Positions 24,342-30,482 of a stretch of DNA of 31,796 nt are shown in pieces (position 1 is the first letter of the stretch; every line of letters starts with the position of its first letter). A program made the translations under genes and the position numbers. The notes below the pieces were generated by a model that saw only the letters and a list, made by a program, of their open reading frames with translations, did no database searches and was not told the DNA's origin. Source of the DNA: a virus; the IMG/VR virus record IMGVR_UViG_3300037847_005401, positions 1 through 31,796 of that record; one strand, 5' to 3'.

Positions 24342-26792
24342 TTAAGCTTCTAATGCTTCAATACGGGCTGTTAATTCTTTTATTGCTCCAACTAATAGTG
24401 GAACTATTTTACTTTGATCTATACCCTGAGGTATAATGTTTCCTTCTGCATCTACCGCATCTTTGTCTCCTGTTATCGCCTCTGGAACAACATTAGAAAC
24501 TTCATGCGCTAAAAACCCATCTACAGTTCTAGATGGTCCATCTGCTATAAAGTTAAATCTATTTGGTTTAAGTTGCTTTACTCTATCTACAGCCCCTGTC
24601 ATTTCAACTACGTTTTCTTTTAGTCTGTAGTCAGAACTAGTAGCATAGTTTACTGTACTAGCTCCAGCTTGGTTTATAGCACCAGAAGCTGTGCCACTTA
24701 AGTAAAACGATATATGTTTATTACCATATTGACTAGCCACTTGTGTTGCTAAAGGTGCTCCTATTCCACTTCCAGAATTAGTACTATCAAATGTGAAAGG
24801 TGTATTTGCAAATGTACTTGAGTTAGCTGATGTAGTTCCTGTAATATTAGTTTGTTGATTAGTAGTACTCCAAGTTAAATCACCTGATCCATTATTAGTT
24901 AAAACACTATTTGCAGCACCTTGAGCGTTTGGCAGCGTTAAATCATAACTACTAGACATTGTTTCAGGACCTTTTACAGTTACTTGGTTACCGCCTCCTG
25001 CTTCCCACTCTACAACTCCACCTCTTCCATTTTCACCATCACCATTACCTTCAACTCTTATAGTTCCTTTAAAACCATTTACTGAGTTACCTGCTATAAA
25101 CTTATAAGCACTAGTATCAAATTGATATAACTGTTGTGAACTACTATTAGTAATTGTTAAGTCATAACCGGCAGTATTTATAATTCTGTTTGCAGCTAAT
25201 GTTTGGGTAGCATTTCCTAAGTTAGTATTTGTAGGTGTACTCCAGTTACCAGTGTGATTCATATACTGACCAGATGATCCACCTGTTACAGTTACCTCTA
25301 AAGTCCCTGATCCAGTTACTGGTGAATTAGCTACTGAAAACACTGATGGCATTGTTAATCCAACGGAAGTTACAGTTCCAGCGCCTGCTGTACCCCATGT
25401 TAAAACACCTGAACCATTATTTTTCAAAAATGTATTTGAGCCACCTTGAGCAGCTGGAAGCTCTAAAGCATAAGAGCTAGACATTGATCCAGGACCTTTT
25501 ACTTGAACGTGATAGTTACTTGTGCCGCCTGCTTCTATTTCTAATAAACCGCCTCTTCCGCCACTTCCGTCTCCTTCTATTCTTAATGTGCCTTTATGGC
25601 CAAATGCAGAATTACCTATTTCAAACTTAGAATTTGATTCATGAAACTTAAATATTCTTTCAGATGAATTATTATTTAAAGTTAAATCATAATTAGCCAT
25701 TGATATTATCCTGTCACCAGCTAATGTACCATTATTAGTATATATGTTTGTATTATTATCAGTTGGAGTAGCCCACGTACCGTCTTTTTTAAGAAAAGTA
25801 CTACCAGAGCCACCGCCTAAATTAGTTAAAGCTGCGCCTGATGCTAAAGAAAATGTAGTACTAACTAAAGATAAGCCTGTACCAGCGGAATAAGTAGTAT
25901 CTGTATTAGTAGTGTAAGAAGGTACATCCCAAGTATTATCTTTACTTAAAAATCTAGTAGTAGTATCTGAAGTGCCATCAGCAGCAGATAAATCAGCAGT
26001 TACAGTTACAGCACCTTGAGTAGCAGAATTAGGCGTTAAGTTAATATATGTGCCATCTGTAGTATTTACAGAGTCAACAGATCCACCGCCTCCGCTTGAT
26101 GGAGTATTTATCCAGCTTAAAACACCTGAAGCATCTGATTGTAATATTTTCTGATTACCACCTGGTCCAGTAGCAGGGAATTTTACGCTATAACTAGCAG
26201 CACCGCCTCCATGATCAGGACCTATTAATTCTACATGATGTGAGTTATCGTAACAATTAAGCTTTAACTTACCAGCATCGGTAGTTCCATCACCTTGAAT
26301 TATAACATTATCTTTTACTGTTAAAGTGTCAGTAGCAAAAGTTAAGTTAGCAGAAGCTCCAAACGTAGCATCAGTTTTGTACTGTATTTGGTTATTAGCA
26401 CTACCACCTGGTGTCGTTCCAGAAACATTAACAGTTGCAGTACTAGATCCAGATGTTGTAACTACAGCAATATCAGTATTAAAATTTAAAGTATCAATAC
26501 CAGTTACAGCTGTGCCACCGTTATTTTGTACAGAAAATGTACCTCCACCGCCTGCAGCGCTAATTTCGATGTTTTGACCACTAGGCGTGAAAGTAACATT
26601 GTTACCAGCTGTAATAGTAACTGCGCCTGTTAAAGTATTAAATGAAGATACTCCTGACGCTGATCCACCTGGTAAACTAGAAACTTTTATTTGCTTAGTT
26701 TGGAACTTAGGATCACTGCCACTATCTGATATTAGTATTAAATCATCATTAGCAGGCGTACTTTTTATAGGGTAGGAGTATATTATTGACAT
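24342..26792 (-). CDS. Tail fibre with C-terminal S74 intramolecular chaperone
   Basis: 816 aa. The body is Gly/Ser/Thr/Asn-rich beta repeats typical of trimeric fibres. The last 98 residues (from about 719) form a peptidase S74 / endosialidase-chaperone domain: SSDYRLKENV, with the autocleavage Ser and the Lys of the Ser-Lys dyad, then GFLAHEVSNVVPEA and GIDQSKIVPLLVGAIKEL, and a coiled-coil end. The domain trimerises the fibre and then cuts itself off. A module ending in a G-P-x-x-x-x-x-S-Y-x-L-x-(L/F)-P-A/N-x-Q-G strand and an S-G-x-L-T/S-W strand recurs about three times, so the shaft grew by duplication. The N-terminus begins MSIIYSYPIKSTPANDDL, a usual attachment form. Confidence 0.85.
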   Translation of the reverse strand: MSIIYSYPIKSTPANDDLILISDSGSDPKFQTKQIKVSSLPGGSASGVSSFNTLTGAVTITAGNNVTFTPSGQNIEISAAGGGGTFSVQNNGGTAVTGIDTLNFNTDIAVVTTSGSSTATVNVSGTTPGGSANNQIQYKTDATFGASANLTFATDTLTVKDNVIIQGDGTTDAGKLKLNCYDNSHHVELIGPDHGGGAASYSVKFPATGPGGNQKILQSDASGVLSWINTPSSGGGGSVDSVNTTDGTYINLTPNSATQGAVTVTADLSAADGTSDTTTRFLSKDNTWDVPSYTTNTDTTYSAGTGLSLVSTTFSLASGAALTNLGGGSGSTFLKKDGTWATPTDNNTNIYTNNGTLAGDRIISMANYDLTLNNNSSERIFKFHESNSKFEIGNSAFGHKGTLRIEGDGSGGRGGLLEIEAGGTSNYHVQVKGPGSMSSSYALELPAAQGGSNTFLKNNGSGVLTWGTAGAGTVTSVGLTMPSVFSVANSPVTGSGTLEVTVTGGSSGQYMNHTGNWSTPTNTNLGNATQTLAANRIINTAGYDLTITNSSSQQLYQFDTSAYKFIAGNSVNGFKGTIRVEGNGDGENGRGGVVEWEAGGGNQVTVKGPETMSSSYDLTLPNAQGAANSVLTNNGSGDLTWSTTNQQTNITGTTSANSSTFANTPFTFDSTNSGSGIGAPLATQVASQYGNKHISFYLSGTASGAINQAGASTVNYATSSDYRLKENVVEMTGAVDRVKQLKPNRFNFIADGPSRTVDGFLAHEVSNVVPEAITGDKDAVDAEGNIIPQGIDQSKIVPLLVGAIKELTARIEALEA

Positions 26793-26798
26793 ACTTTA

Positions 26799-27395
26799 TT
26801 ATTTGTGGTATTTCTTTTGAGCAGCTTTAACGTTTGGCATGTTATATGTAGCAACTTTGCTAACCATTTCTTCCATTCTCTTCATTGATGGGTGTTTAGC
26901 GTGCATTTTAGCTGGATCTACATAAAACTCTTCACCTTTTTGATACTTATCACTATCTTCAGTAGCTGTCACTTTAGATCTTTCAGGTATATTAGTTTTT
27001 ATTTTACTAAAATTACCCTCATCAAGGCCTTGAGTACTCATTTTTTTACCACTTTCTGCGCTTGTAATAAATTTAGGCATACCTGAAGTGTGATATTCAG
27101 CAGGTTTTGTTGATGATTTTGCTTTTTCTATGTCTTTGAGTATTGGATTACCTTTTTGCTGTGCAGCTTTTACATCAGCCGTAGCTTGTTTTCCAAATCT
27201 ATACTCAATTCCTTTATCTGTGTCTGACATTTTAGCAGCATGGTCATATTTCTTAGCTGCATGATCATATTTTTTAGCTGCGTGGTCGTACTTTTTTGCA
27301 GCATGATCCACCATTTTAGCAGCATGATCCATTTTTGCAGCATGTGAAGCAATATTTCCTGCAGTTGCTTTTAAATCTTGTTTTTTGCTTGGCAT
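26799..27395 (-). CDS. Protein with tandem DHAAK heptad repeats
   Basis: 198 aa, the first gene of the leftward block. Residues about 17-56 contain SHAAKM and then six near-identical heptads of the form D-H-A-A-K-(K/M)-(Y/V/S). The repeat would place Ala, His and Lys on fixed faces of a helix. The remainder is hydrophilic, with KKMSTQGLDEGNFSKIK and a basic C-terminus (NMPNVKAAQKKYHK). No membrane helix or enzyme motif. Its position, 6 bp upstream of the fibre gene, suggests a virion or fibre-associated protein. The repeat may vary in copy number between relatives. Function not recognised. Confidence 0.6.
   Translation of the reverse strand: MPSKKQDLKATAGNIASHAAKMDHAAKMVDHAAKKYDHAAKKYDHAAKKYDHAAKMSDTDKGIEYRFGKQATADVKAAQQKGNPILKDIEKAKSSTKPAEYHTSGMPKFITSAESGKKMSTQGLDEGNFSKIKTNIPERSKVTATEDSDKYQKGEEFYVDPAKMHAKHPSMKRMEEMVSKVATYNMPNVKAAQKKYHK
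27231..27345 (-). repeat. 21-bp tandem repeat encoding DHAAK heptads
   Basis: About five imperfect 21-bp units plus a shorter one, visible on the plus strand as repeats of (T)AGC(A/T)GC(A/G)TG(A/G)TC separated by A/T-rich bases. They stay in frame and code for the heptads. Third-position differences between units (GCA/GCT, ATG/GTG context) show the array is not freshly copied, at least not throughout. Confidence 0.75.
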
Positions 27396-27482
27396 TTTTT
27401 TGTTTTTATAATAAAAATTTTTTACTTATTTGTCTTAATTTTAGTATATTACATATAATTACTCTTTTTTACCTGTTAAGAT

Positions 27483-27536
27483 AGTGACACTTGCCCCTTA
27501 TTAGTATATCTTATAAGGCTAATGTCACTGTTTTTT
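27483..27536 (+). terminator. Hairpin followed by T-run (terminator-like)
   Basis: AGTGACA (27483-27489) pairs with TGTCACT (27523-27529), and inside it CCTTAT (27496-27501) pairs with ATAAGG (27513-27518). GTTTTTT follows directly, giving a rho-independent-type shape for plus-strand transcription. No gene lies upstream on that strand within the region, so it would end either a small RNA, attenuated early transcription, or transcripts arriving from elsewhere on a circular map. Confidence 0.5.
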
Positions 27537-27707
27537 GTAGCATATTAGAAATATAGGAGTAAAGCCCTGCCCCCCTTCGTAATCTATTTACGTTCTAAAA
27601 TAAATTTGATTTTTAATTTAGGGCCCCGCCTAATTTTTCACATTTTGCTTTATATATTTTCAATTTTTGTTTATATATATATATTTTATTTCAAAAAATA
27701 GTAGAAG

Positions 27708-27746
27708 TTACATGCTAAATACATAGATATATCGATACTATATATA
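27708..27746 (+). promoter_or_regulatory. Bipartite motif, copy A (diverged)
   Basis: TTACATGCTAAATAC at 27708-27722 (two changes from the consensus TTACAAACTAAATAC), then exactly 11 bp, then GATACTATATATA from 27734. It lies 65 bp upstream of the first rightward gene's ATG (27787) and is the leading candidate promoter for it. Confidence 0.55.
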
Positions 27747-27786
27747 TAATTAATAAATATAATACTAACGACTTAAATTAAATACT

Positions 27787-27918
27787 ATGCAAAAATACTT
27801 AACTAATATCGAAGCTCACAATGAAGTAATAAATGGGCCATTTGTAAATGACAATTTTAAAACTGCTGAAGAAATTGAAGCAATTGTTAAACAACATTTA
27901 ATAAACAACTTTAAATAA
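27787..27918 (+). CDS. 43-aa protein, first gene of the rightward block
   Basis: Read by hand from ATG at 27787 to TAA at 27918. It begins MQKYLTNIEAHNEVINGPFV and continues with a charged helix (KTAEEIEAIVKQHL). There is no motif I can name. It has an AT-rich leader, a motif copy 65 bp upstream and a hairpin after the stop, so it looks like a monocistronic unit. Its location at the head of the presumed early block suggests a host-takeover peptide, which is inference. Confidence 0.5.
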   Translation: MQKYLTNIEAHNEVINGPFVNDNFKTAEEIEAIVKQHLINNFK

Positions 27919-27929
27919 TATGTAAATTA

Positions 27930-27957
27930 TTGAGAAGTTGTGTGTATTACTTCTCAA
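27930..27957 (+). other. Nine-bp perfect hairpin after the 43-aa gene
   Basis: TTGAGAAGT (27930-27938) and ACTTCTCAA (27949-27957) with a 10-base loop. No T-run follows on either strand, so this may be an mRNA-protecting 3' hairpin, a processing site or a protein target rather than a normal terminator. Confidence 0.5.
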
Positions 27958-27988
27958 CTAAAAATAACAAATAAACAAATATACACTT

Positions 27989-28026
27989 TTACAAACTAAA
28001 TACAAACAGTAAACGATATTATAAAT
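27989..28026 (+). promoter_or_regulatory. Bipartite motif, copy B
   Basis: An exact TTACAAACTAAATAC at 27989-28003, an 11-bp spacer, then GATATTATAAAT from 28015. It is upstream of the gene at 28055, leaving a 5' leader of about 20-30 bases. The flanking 136-bp gap (27919-28054) otherwise holds only the hairpin above. Confidence 0.7.
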
Positions 28027-28054
28027 ATAACTAAACTAATAAAATAAATAACAT

Positions 28055-28291
28055 ATGAAAACTAATAACTTAACTACTAAAAGATTTGTAATCAGAAAAT
28101 CATTACTCGATACAAACACTGTAATCACTTTTACTAACAAAAAAGATATTACATTTACTTACGACCACGACGAAATATACTCAACATTTCAAGAAAAGTT
28201 TGAAAGTATGCCGTGTTTTCAAGAGTACAAATCATACACTAATTCAAATACAGTTCCAAAATTCTGTAGAGATTTAGCTGAAATAAAATAA
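28055..28291 (+). CDS. Small unknown protein, early block
   Basis: 78 aa. Beta-like first half with Thr/Asn/Asp (RFVIRKSLLDTNTVITFTNK), an aromatic/acidic middle (TFTYDHDEIYSTF) and a short helix at the end. It contains two Cys well apart, no metal pattern and no membrane helix. Motif copy B lies upstream and a non-coding, structured stretch downstream, so it is probably a separate transcript. Function not recognised. Confidence 0.6.
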   Translation: MKTNNLTTKRFVIRKSLLDTNTVITFTNKKDITFTYDHDEIYSTFQEKFESMPCFQEYKSYTNSNTVPKFCRDLAEIK

Positions 28292-28368
28292 AGTGAGCTT
28301 AAGCTCGACTCGTAGTTGATAGTCATACTTTAGCGAGTTAGAAAACAATACGAACATATGACTAAACA

Positions 28369-28412
28369 TAGCCTGAATGGTTGGACGAGAGGTTCGATTC
28401 CTCTCCGGGTTA
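28369..28412 (+). ncRNA. tRNA-like acceptor/T-arm minihelix without anticodon arm
   Basis: TAGCCTG (28369-28375) can pair along its whole length with CGGGTTA (28406-28412), counting two G-U pairs. Between them are 11 bases and a canonical T-arm: GAGAGG, loop TTCGATT, CCTCTC. The T-stem abuts the acceptor 3' strand with no gap, as in tRNA and in the tRNA-like domain of tmRNA. No D-stem, anticodon stem or encoded CCA is present. An attP-type relic of a tRNA 3' end is an alternative reading. Confidence 0.5.
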
Positions 28413-28447
28413 CAAACTAAATACTACAAAGTGTAGATAATAATAAT
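28410..28447 (+). promoter_or_regulatory. Bipartite motif, copy C
   Basis: An exact TTACAAACTAAATAC at 28410-28424, which shares its first bases with the tRNA-like acceptor strand, then 11 bp and GATAATAATAAT from 28436. The next gene starts at 28463. Confidence 0.7.
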
Positions 28448-28462
28448 ATAAAACTAATTAAA

Positions 28463-28669
28463 ATGAATAATTTAAATACTACAATAGATAAAATAGCAAT
28501 GTCAGAATTTGATATGCATTACTATCAACTTGGCGACAATGAAAAGCAATGGTGTCATGATGAAATGGTAAATAATCCTAAGTGGCTAAAGAAAGATTGG
28601 GAAGACCCATTATGGTCTGTAGCTGACAAGTGGAAAGCTGGTCTACCAATATATAAAACTTATAACTAA
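28463..28669 (+). CDS. Small acidic/aromatic protein, early block
   Basis: 68 aa, unusually rich in Trp (five) and acidic residues, e.g. YQLGDNEKQWCHDEMV and WLKKDWEDPLWSVADKWK. Probably a compact helical protein. It has one Cys and no transmembrane stretch. It follows motif copy C and lies 20 bp upstream of the next gene, so it may start an operon of five genes. No function recognised. Confidence 0.6.
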   Translation: MNNLNTTIDKIAMSEFDMHYYQLGDNEKQWCHDEMVNNPKWLKKDWEDPLWSVADKWKAGLPIYKTYN

Positions 28670-28689
28670 ACTAATTAAATTAAATAACT

Positions 28690-28890
28690 ATGTATAATCC
28701 AAATAATCCTTCAAACTGGTCTTGGTCAAAAGCCTTCGCAGAAATGGACAAAACTGTTCATCAAGCAGAAATGACTCAACAATGTATAAATCACGTTCTA
28801 AATTATCCCGGTGAAGCTAATGGTGTTTTTATGACACTAAGTAAATCACAACAAGATGATGTTTACGAACTACTAAATGAAATACTATAA
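28690..28890 (+). CDS. Small unknown protein, early block
   Basis: 66 aa. It starts with an Asn/Pro/Trp segment (MYNPNNPSNWSWSKAFAEMD), then two helices, the second being LSKSQQDDVYELLNEIL. Its stop and the next start form TAATG. No metal-binding or membrane motif. Position and size match other genes in this block; function unknown. Confidence 0.6.
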   Translation: MYNPNNPSNWSWSKAFAEMDKTVHQAEMTQQCINHVLNYPGEANGVFMTLSKSQQDDVYELLNEIL

Positions 28891-29075
28891 TGCAAACACT
28901 AACTATATTAGACTTTGGTAGTGGTGAAGTACATCAATACCATAATATAAACTATGAAAAATACGAAATGGAACTCGACGAATTTGTCGGAGTACAACTC
29001 GGATATAATTTAAATGAAGTGGAATACATGTTCCATACTGATAAAACTATTTACAATTTAACTAATAAACTATGA
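28890..29075 (+). CDS. Small beta-rich protein (LDFGSGEVHQY type)
   Basis: 61 aa. It begins with TLTILDFGSGEVHQYHN, followed by an acidic helix (EMELDEFVGVQLGYNLNEVE) and an ending strand. I have seen this arrangement (a strand with D-x-x-x-G-E-V-x-x-Y, then a helix, then N-L-N-E-V-x-(Y/W)-M) as a small protein in marine phages, but no function is known to me. It is coupled at both ends (TAATG with the gene before it, ATGA with the gene after it). Confidence 0.6.
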   Translation: MQTLTILDFGSGEVHQYHNINYEKYEMELDEFVGVQLGYNLNEVEYMFHTDKTIYNLTNKL

Positions 29076-29350
29076 AAAAACTATTAATATCAGTTGGCGC
29101 TTTACTATTAATGTCGTCAACAAGCAATACAACTTACCCATCAGACCAACTATGTTTAGCTTTATTAAACTTAAATGACTTGAACGAGTGGATGTGGGAA
29201 GATGTTAACAACGGAAGACTATCACAAGAACAAGCAGAAATGTATAGTGAATTATTACATGAAACTTATATATTCATTGAAGATTACTATAAACATTTAC
29301 CTGATGGAACTTATTACGAATTTGATTTACAAACTAAACACAATTACTAA
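29072..29350 (+). CDS. Possible exported small protein with signal peptide
   Basis: 92 aa. The first ~20 residues (MKKLLISVGALLLMSSTSN) fit a signal peptide: two Lys, a hydrophobic core and a Ser/Thr exit, with no Cys for a lipoprotein. The rest is acidic and helical (LNLNDLNEWMWEDVNNGRLS), with many Tyr and Leu. It could act at the cell envelope, for instance in superinfection exclusion, but that is inference. Its last codons also spell motif copy D. The start overlaps the stop of the preceding gene (ATGA). Confidence 0.55.
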   Translation: MKKLLISVGALLLMSSTSNTTYPSDQLCLALLNLNDLNEWMWEDVNNGRLSQEQAEMYSELLHETYIFIEDYYKHLPDGTYYEFDLQTKHNY

Positions 29351-29364
29351 TCGATAATAATAAT
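29327..29364 (+). promoter_or_regulatory. Bipartite motif, copy D (within the upstream gene's 3' end)
   Basis: TTACAAACTAAACAC at 29327-29341 (one change), exactly 11 bp, then GATAATAATAAT at 29353-29364 and ATG at 29365. The first half lies inside the coding region of the gene before, so it is kept despite a coding constraint. The ATG follows the start of GATA by 12 bp. Confidence 0.7.
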
Positions 29365-29616
29365 ATGAAATATATACAAACAGATAACTTAACAGCAATA
29401 CTATATCCAGATGGTGGCAAGAAACTACAAATATTCAACTGTCACAAATCAGAGTACGGTTGGAACTCAAGAGATTTAATCACATCTTTCTTTGGAGTAA
29501 GTGATGAAGAATTTACTAAAGAATATGTACAAAATAAAGTAGACGAAGTCTATTCTACTTTTAACAATAAAGAAATAGACGAATTATTCAATAAAATAAA
29601 TAATGAAAATGACTGA
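29365..29616 (+). CDS. Small acidic protein, early block
   Basis: 83 aa. It opens with a beta hairpin (YIQTDNLTAILYPDGGKKLQ), then aromatic residues (YGWNSRDLITSFFGVS), then an acidic helical tail. No Cys pair beyond a single Cys, and no membrane helix. It is driven by motif copy D with almost no leader. Its end overlaps the next gene. Function unknown. Confidence 0.6.
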   Translation: MKYIQTDNLTAILYPDGGKKLQIFNCHKSEYGWNSRDLITSFFGVSDEEFTKEYVQNKVDEVYSTFNNKEIDELFNKINNEND

Positions 29617-29779
29617 ACAAGAAGTAATAGATAAGGTATGTGACAGAGTTGTCAATACTATATACAACGAGCTAGACTACTATATGTTTGAGTTTCTAGG
29701 TTATACTGAAACTAACGAGCAATATGTAAAAGATGCAGATAAACTAATTAATAAAATAATAAATAACTTAATAAAATGA
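29609..29779 (+). CDS. Short helical protein (MTEQ pair, first)
   Basis: 56 aa from ATG at 29609 to TGA at 29779; an upstream in-frame ATG at 29603 would add two residues. It begins MTEQEVIDKVCDRVVNTIYN, is all-helical and acidic, then Lys/Asn-rich. I chose 29609 because the next gene also begins MTEQ with a similar helix. It overlaps the gene before it and is coupled to the gene after it (ATGA). Function unknown. Confidence 0.5.
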   Translation: MTEQEVIDKVCDRVVNTIYNELDYYMFEFLGYTETNEQYVKDADKLINKIINNLIK

Positions 29780-29946
29780 CAGAACAACAAGCAATTGAAG
29801 CAATCGCTAATGATATACAGGATGGTATCTACGGCTTTACACAGAAATGTGGTACTGAATGGCAAAAGTGGACATTTGCACTTATGCAAGCAAGAAAAAT
29901 ATATAATGGTGAACTAATAATAGACTTGGAAAATGGAAGTGAGTGA
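29776..29946 (+). CDS. Short helical protein (MTEQ pair, second)
   Basis: 56 aa from ATG at 29776 to TGA at 29946. It begins MTEQQAIEAIANDIQDGIYG, with a start like the gene before it and a Trp-rich middle (GTEWQKWTFALMQARKIYNG). It may be a diverged duplicate of its neighbour. ATGA overlap with the preceding gene, and overlap with the next start. Function unknown. Confidence 0.5.
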   Translation: MTEQQAIEAIANDIQDGIYGFTQKCGTEWQKWTFALMQARKIYNGELIIDLENGSE

Positions 29947-30100
29947 CATAAATTACAATGTAAATCAGATAGAAGATGCTAAAACATTGAAAGCAGTAAT
30001 GTTCTTAATGATACAAGAACATGTTAGAACAATACCAAACGATCAAGAATTAGGAGCAGAAGTAAGAAAAATAATAAATAAATTCAATGAAGACAATTAA
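29933..30100 (+). CDS. Short helical protein, early block
   Basis: 55 aa, ATG at 29933, TAA at 30100. It overlaps the gene before it by 14 bp. It begins MEVSDINYNVNQIEDAKTLK, then a hydrophobic helix (AVMFLMIQEHVRTI) and a basic end. Mostly helical; no recognised motif. GTG at 29939 is an alternative start. Confidence 0.45.
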   Translation: MEVSDINYNVNQIEDAKTLKAVMFLMIQEHVRTIPNDQELGAEVRKIINKFNEDN

Positions 30101-30230
30101 ATTTTACCCAAGTGACAGGTCACTTATCAAACTAGACGGAAAACTATATAAAGGTTATACTATTAATGATGTTCCTTATGATATACAAGGATGGTTTAAC
30201 TACAAAGGTTTAACATTTGTTACAAACTAA
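30087..30230 (+). CDS. Short beta-rich protein, early block
   Basis: 47 aa, ATG at 30087, TAA at 30230. It reads MKTIKFYPSDRSLIKLDGKL, then a Tyr/Gly-rich strand region (YKGYTINDVPYDIQGWF). It overlaps the preceding gene by 14 bp in another frame, and its stop codon lies inside motif copy E. Small all-beta form; no named family. Confidence 0.5.
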   Translation: MKTIKFYPSDRSLIKLDGKLYKGYTINDVPYDIQGWFNYKGLTFVTN

Positions 30231-30257
30231 ATACAATAGTTGTTCGATAATATACAC
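30220..30257 (+). promoter_or_regulatory. Bipartite motif, copy E
   Basis: An exact TTACAAACTAAATAC at 30220-30234, which contains the TAA stop of the gene before it, then 11 bp, then GATAATATACAC at 30246-30257 and ATG at 30258. The distance from GATA to ATG is again 12 bp. Confidence 0.75.
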
Positions 30258-30482
30258 ATGAACGATATAAAACTATGTAAATGTGGTGTACGTGAAGTAC
30301 ATCCAGTAAGAATTAAATACGGCTACAACACTTGCGTCGGTTGTAGCACAGCAGAAAAATACGGGTGTGTTGATATTATCAATCATAAAACAGGTAACAA
30401 CATACAAATACTATCAAGACAAGATGCTGATACTATCGCAAAACTCACTCGAAGACGCGGATATGGCACATATCTAAGATAA
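30258..30482 (+). CDS. Small zinc-ribbon-like protein
   Basis: 74 aa from ATG at 30258; the TTG further upstream is rejected because it lies inside motif copy E. It contains CKCGVREVHPVRIKYGYNTC and then VGC, so Cys7, Cys9, Cys26 and Cys29 (with Cys37 near) give a CxC...CxxC metal pattern like short zinc ribbons. It is basic at the end (KLTRRRGYGTYLR), suiting nucleic-acid binding. It may regulate transcription or bind DNA; a TraR/DksA-like role is only a guess. It is followed by a 131-bp gene-free stretch. Confidence 0.6.
   Translation: MNDIKLCKCGVREVHPVRIKYGYNTCVGCSTAEKYGCVDIINHKTGNNIQILSRQDADTIAKLTRRRGYGTYLR

Larger units (their letters stand above)
27396..27786. other. Divergent intergenic region between the two gene blocks
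   Basis: 391 bp with no open frame of note. It separates leftward structural genes from the rightward small-gene block, so both sets of promoters should start here. It contains a hairpin followed by T6 (27483-27536), two GC-rich islands in an otherwise A/T background (27564-27579 and 27620-27630, whose GCCCT and AGGGC could pair around an inner CGTAA/TTACG stem), a long TA tract near 27670-27690, and one copy of the bipartite motif (27708-27746). A replication origin or packaging site could also lie here; no iteron array is seen. Confidence 0.6.
28292..28462 (+). ncRNA. Structured non-coding stretch with tRNA-like 3' end
   Basis: 171 bp with no open frame. It starts with the 12-bp palindrome GAGCTTAAGCTC (28295-28306). 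ACTCG (28308-28312) can pair with CGAGT (28334-28338), and TAGTCATA (28320-28327) with TATGACTA (28357-28364); the two helices interleave, so they would make a pseudoknot if formed together. It ends with a tRNA-like fold at 28369-28412. Motif copy C begins within its last bases (28410). The start and end of any real RNA are not known; the limits given are those of the gene-free interval. Confidence 0.5.

Noticed and set aside
27231-27345. CRISPR array
   Set aside because: The repeats are contiguous 21-bp coding units with no unique spacers.
27170-27352. 60-aa minus-strand frame over the DHAAK repeats
   Set aside because: Met/Leu-rich shadow created by the repeat in another frame of the same strand.
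27564-27630. G-quadruplex on the minus strand
   Set aside because: Only two or three G-runs are near each other; four properly spaced runs are absent.
28290-28413. Complete tRNA gene
   Set aside because: The T-arm is excellent, but no 72-95 nt cloverleaf with acceptor, D and anticodon arms can be placed. Only the short tRNA-like fold fits.
28290-28413. Full tmRNA
   Set aside because: Too short, with no tag-coding frame and no P2 helix. Only the tRNA-like end resembles one.
30240-30257. TTG start giving an 80-aa zinc-ribbon protein
   Set aside because: The extension covers the GATA part of motif copy E; the ATG at 30258 fits the fixed distance seen at two other genes.
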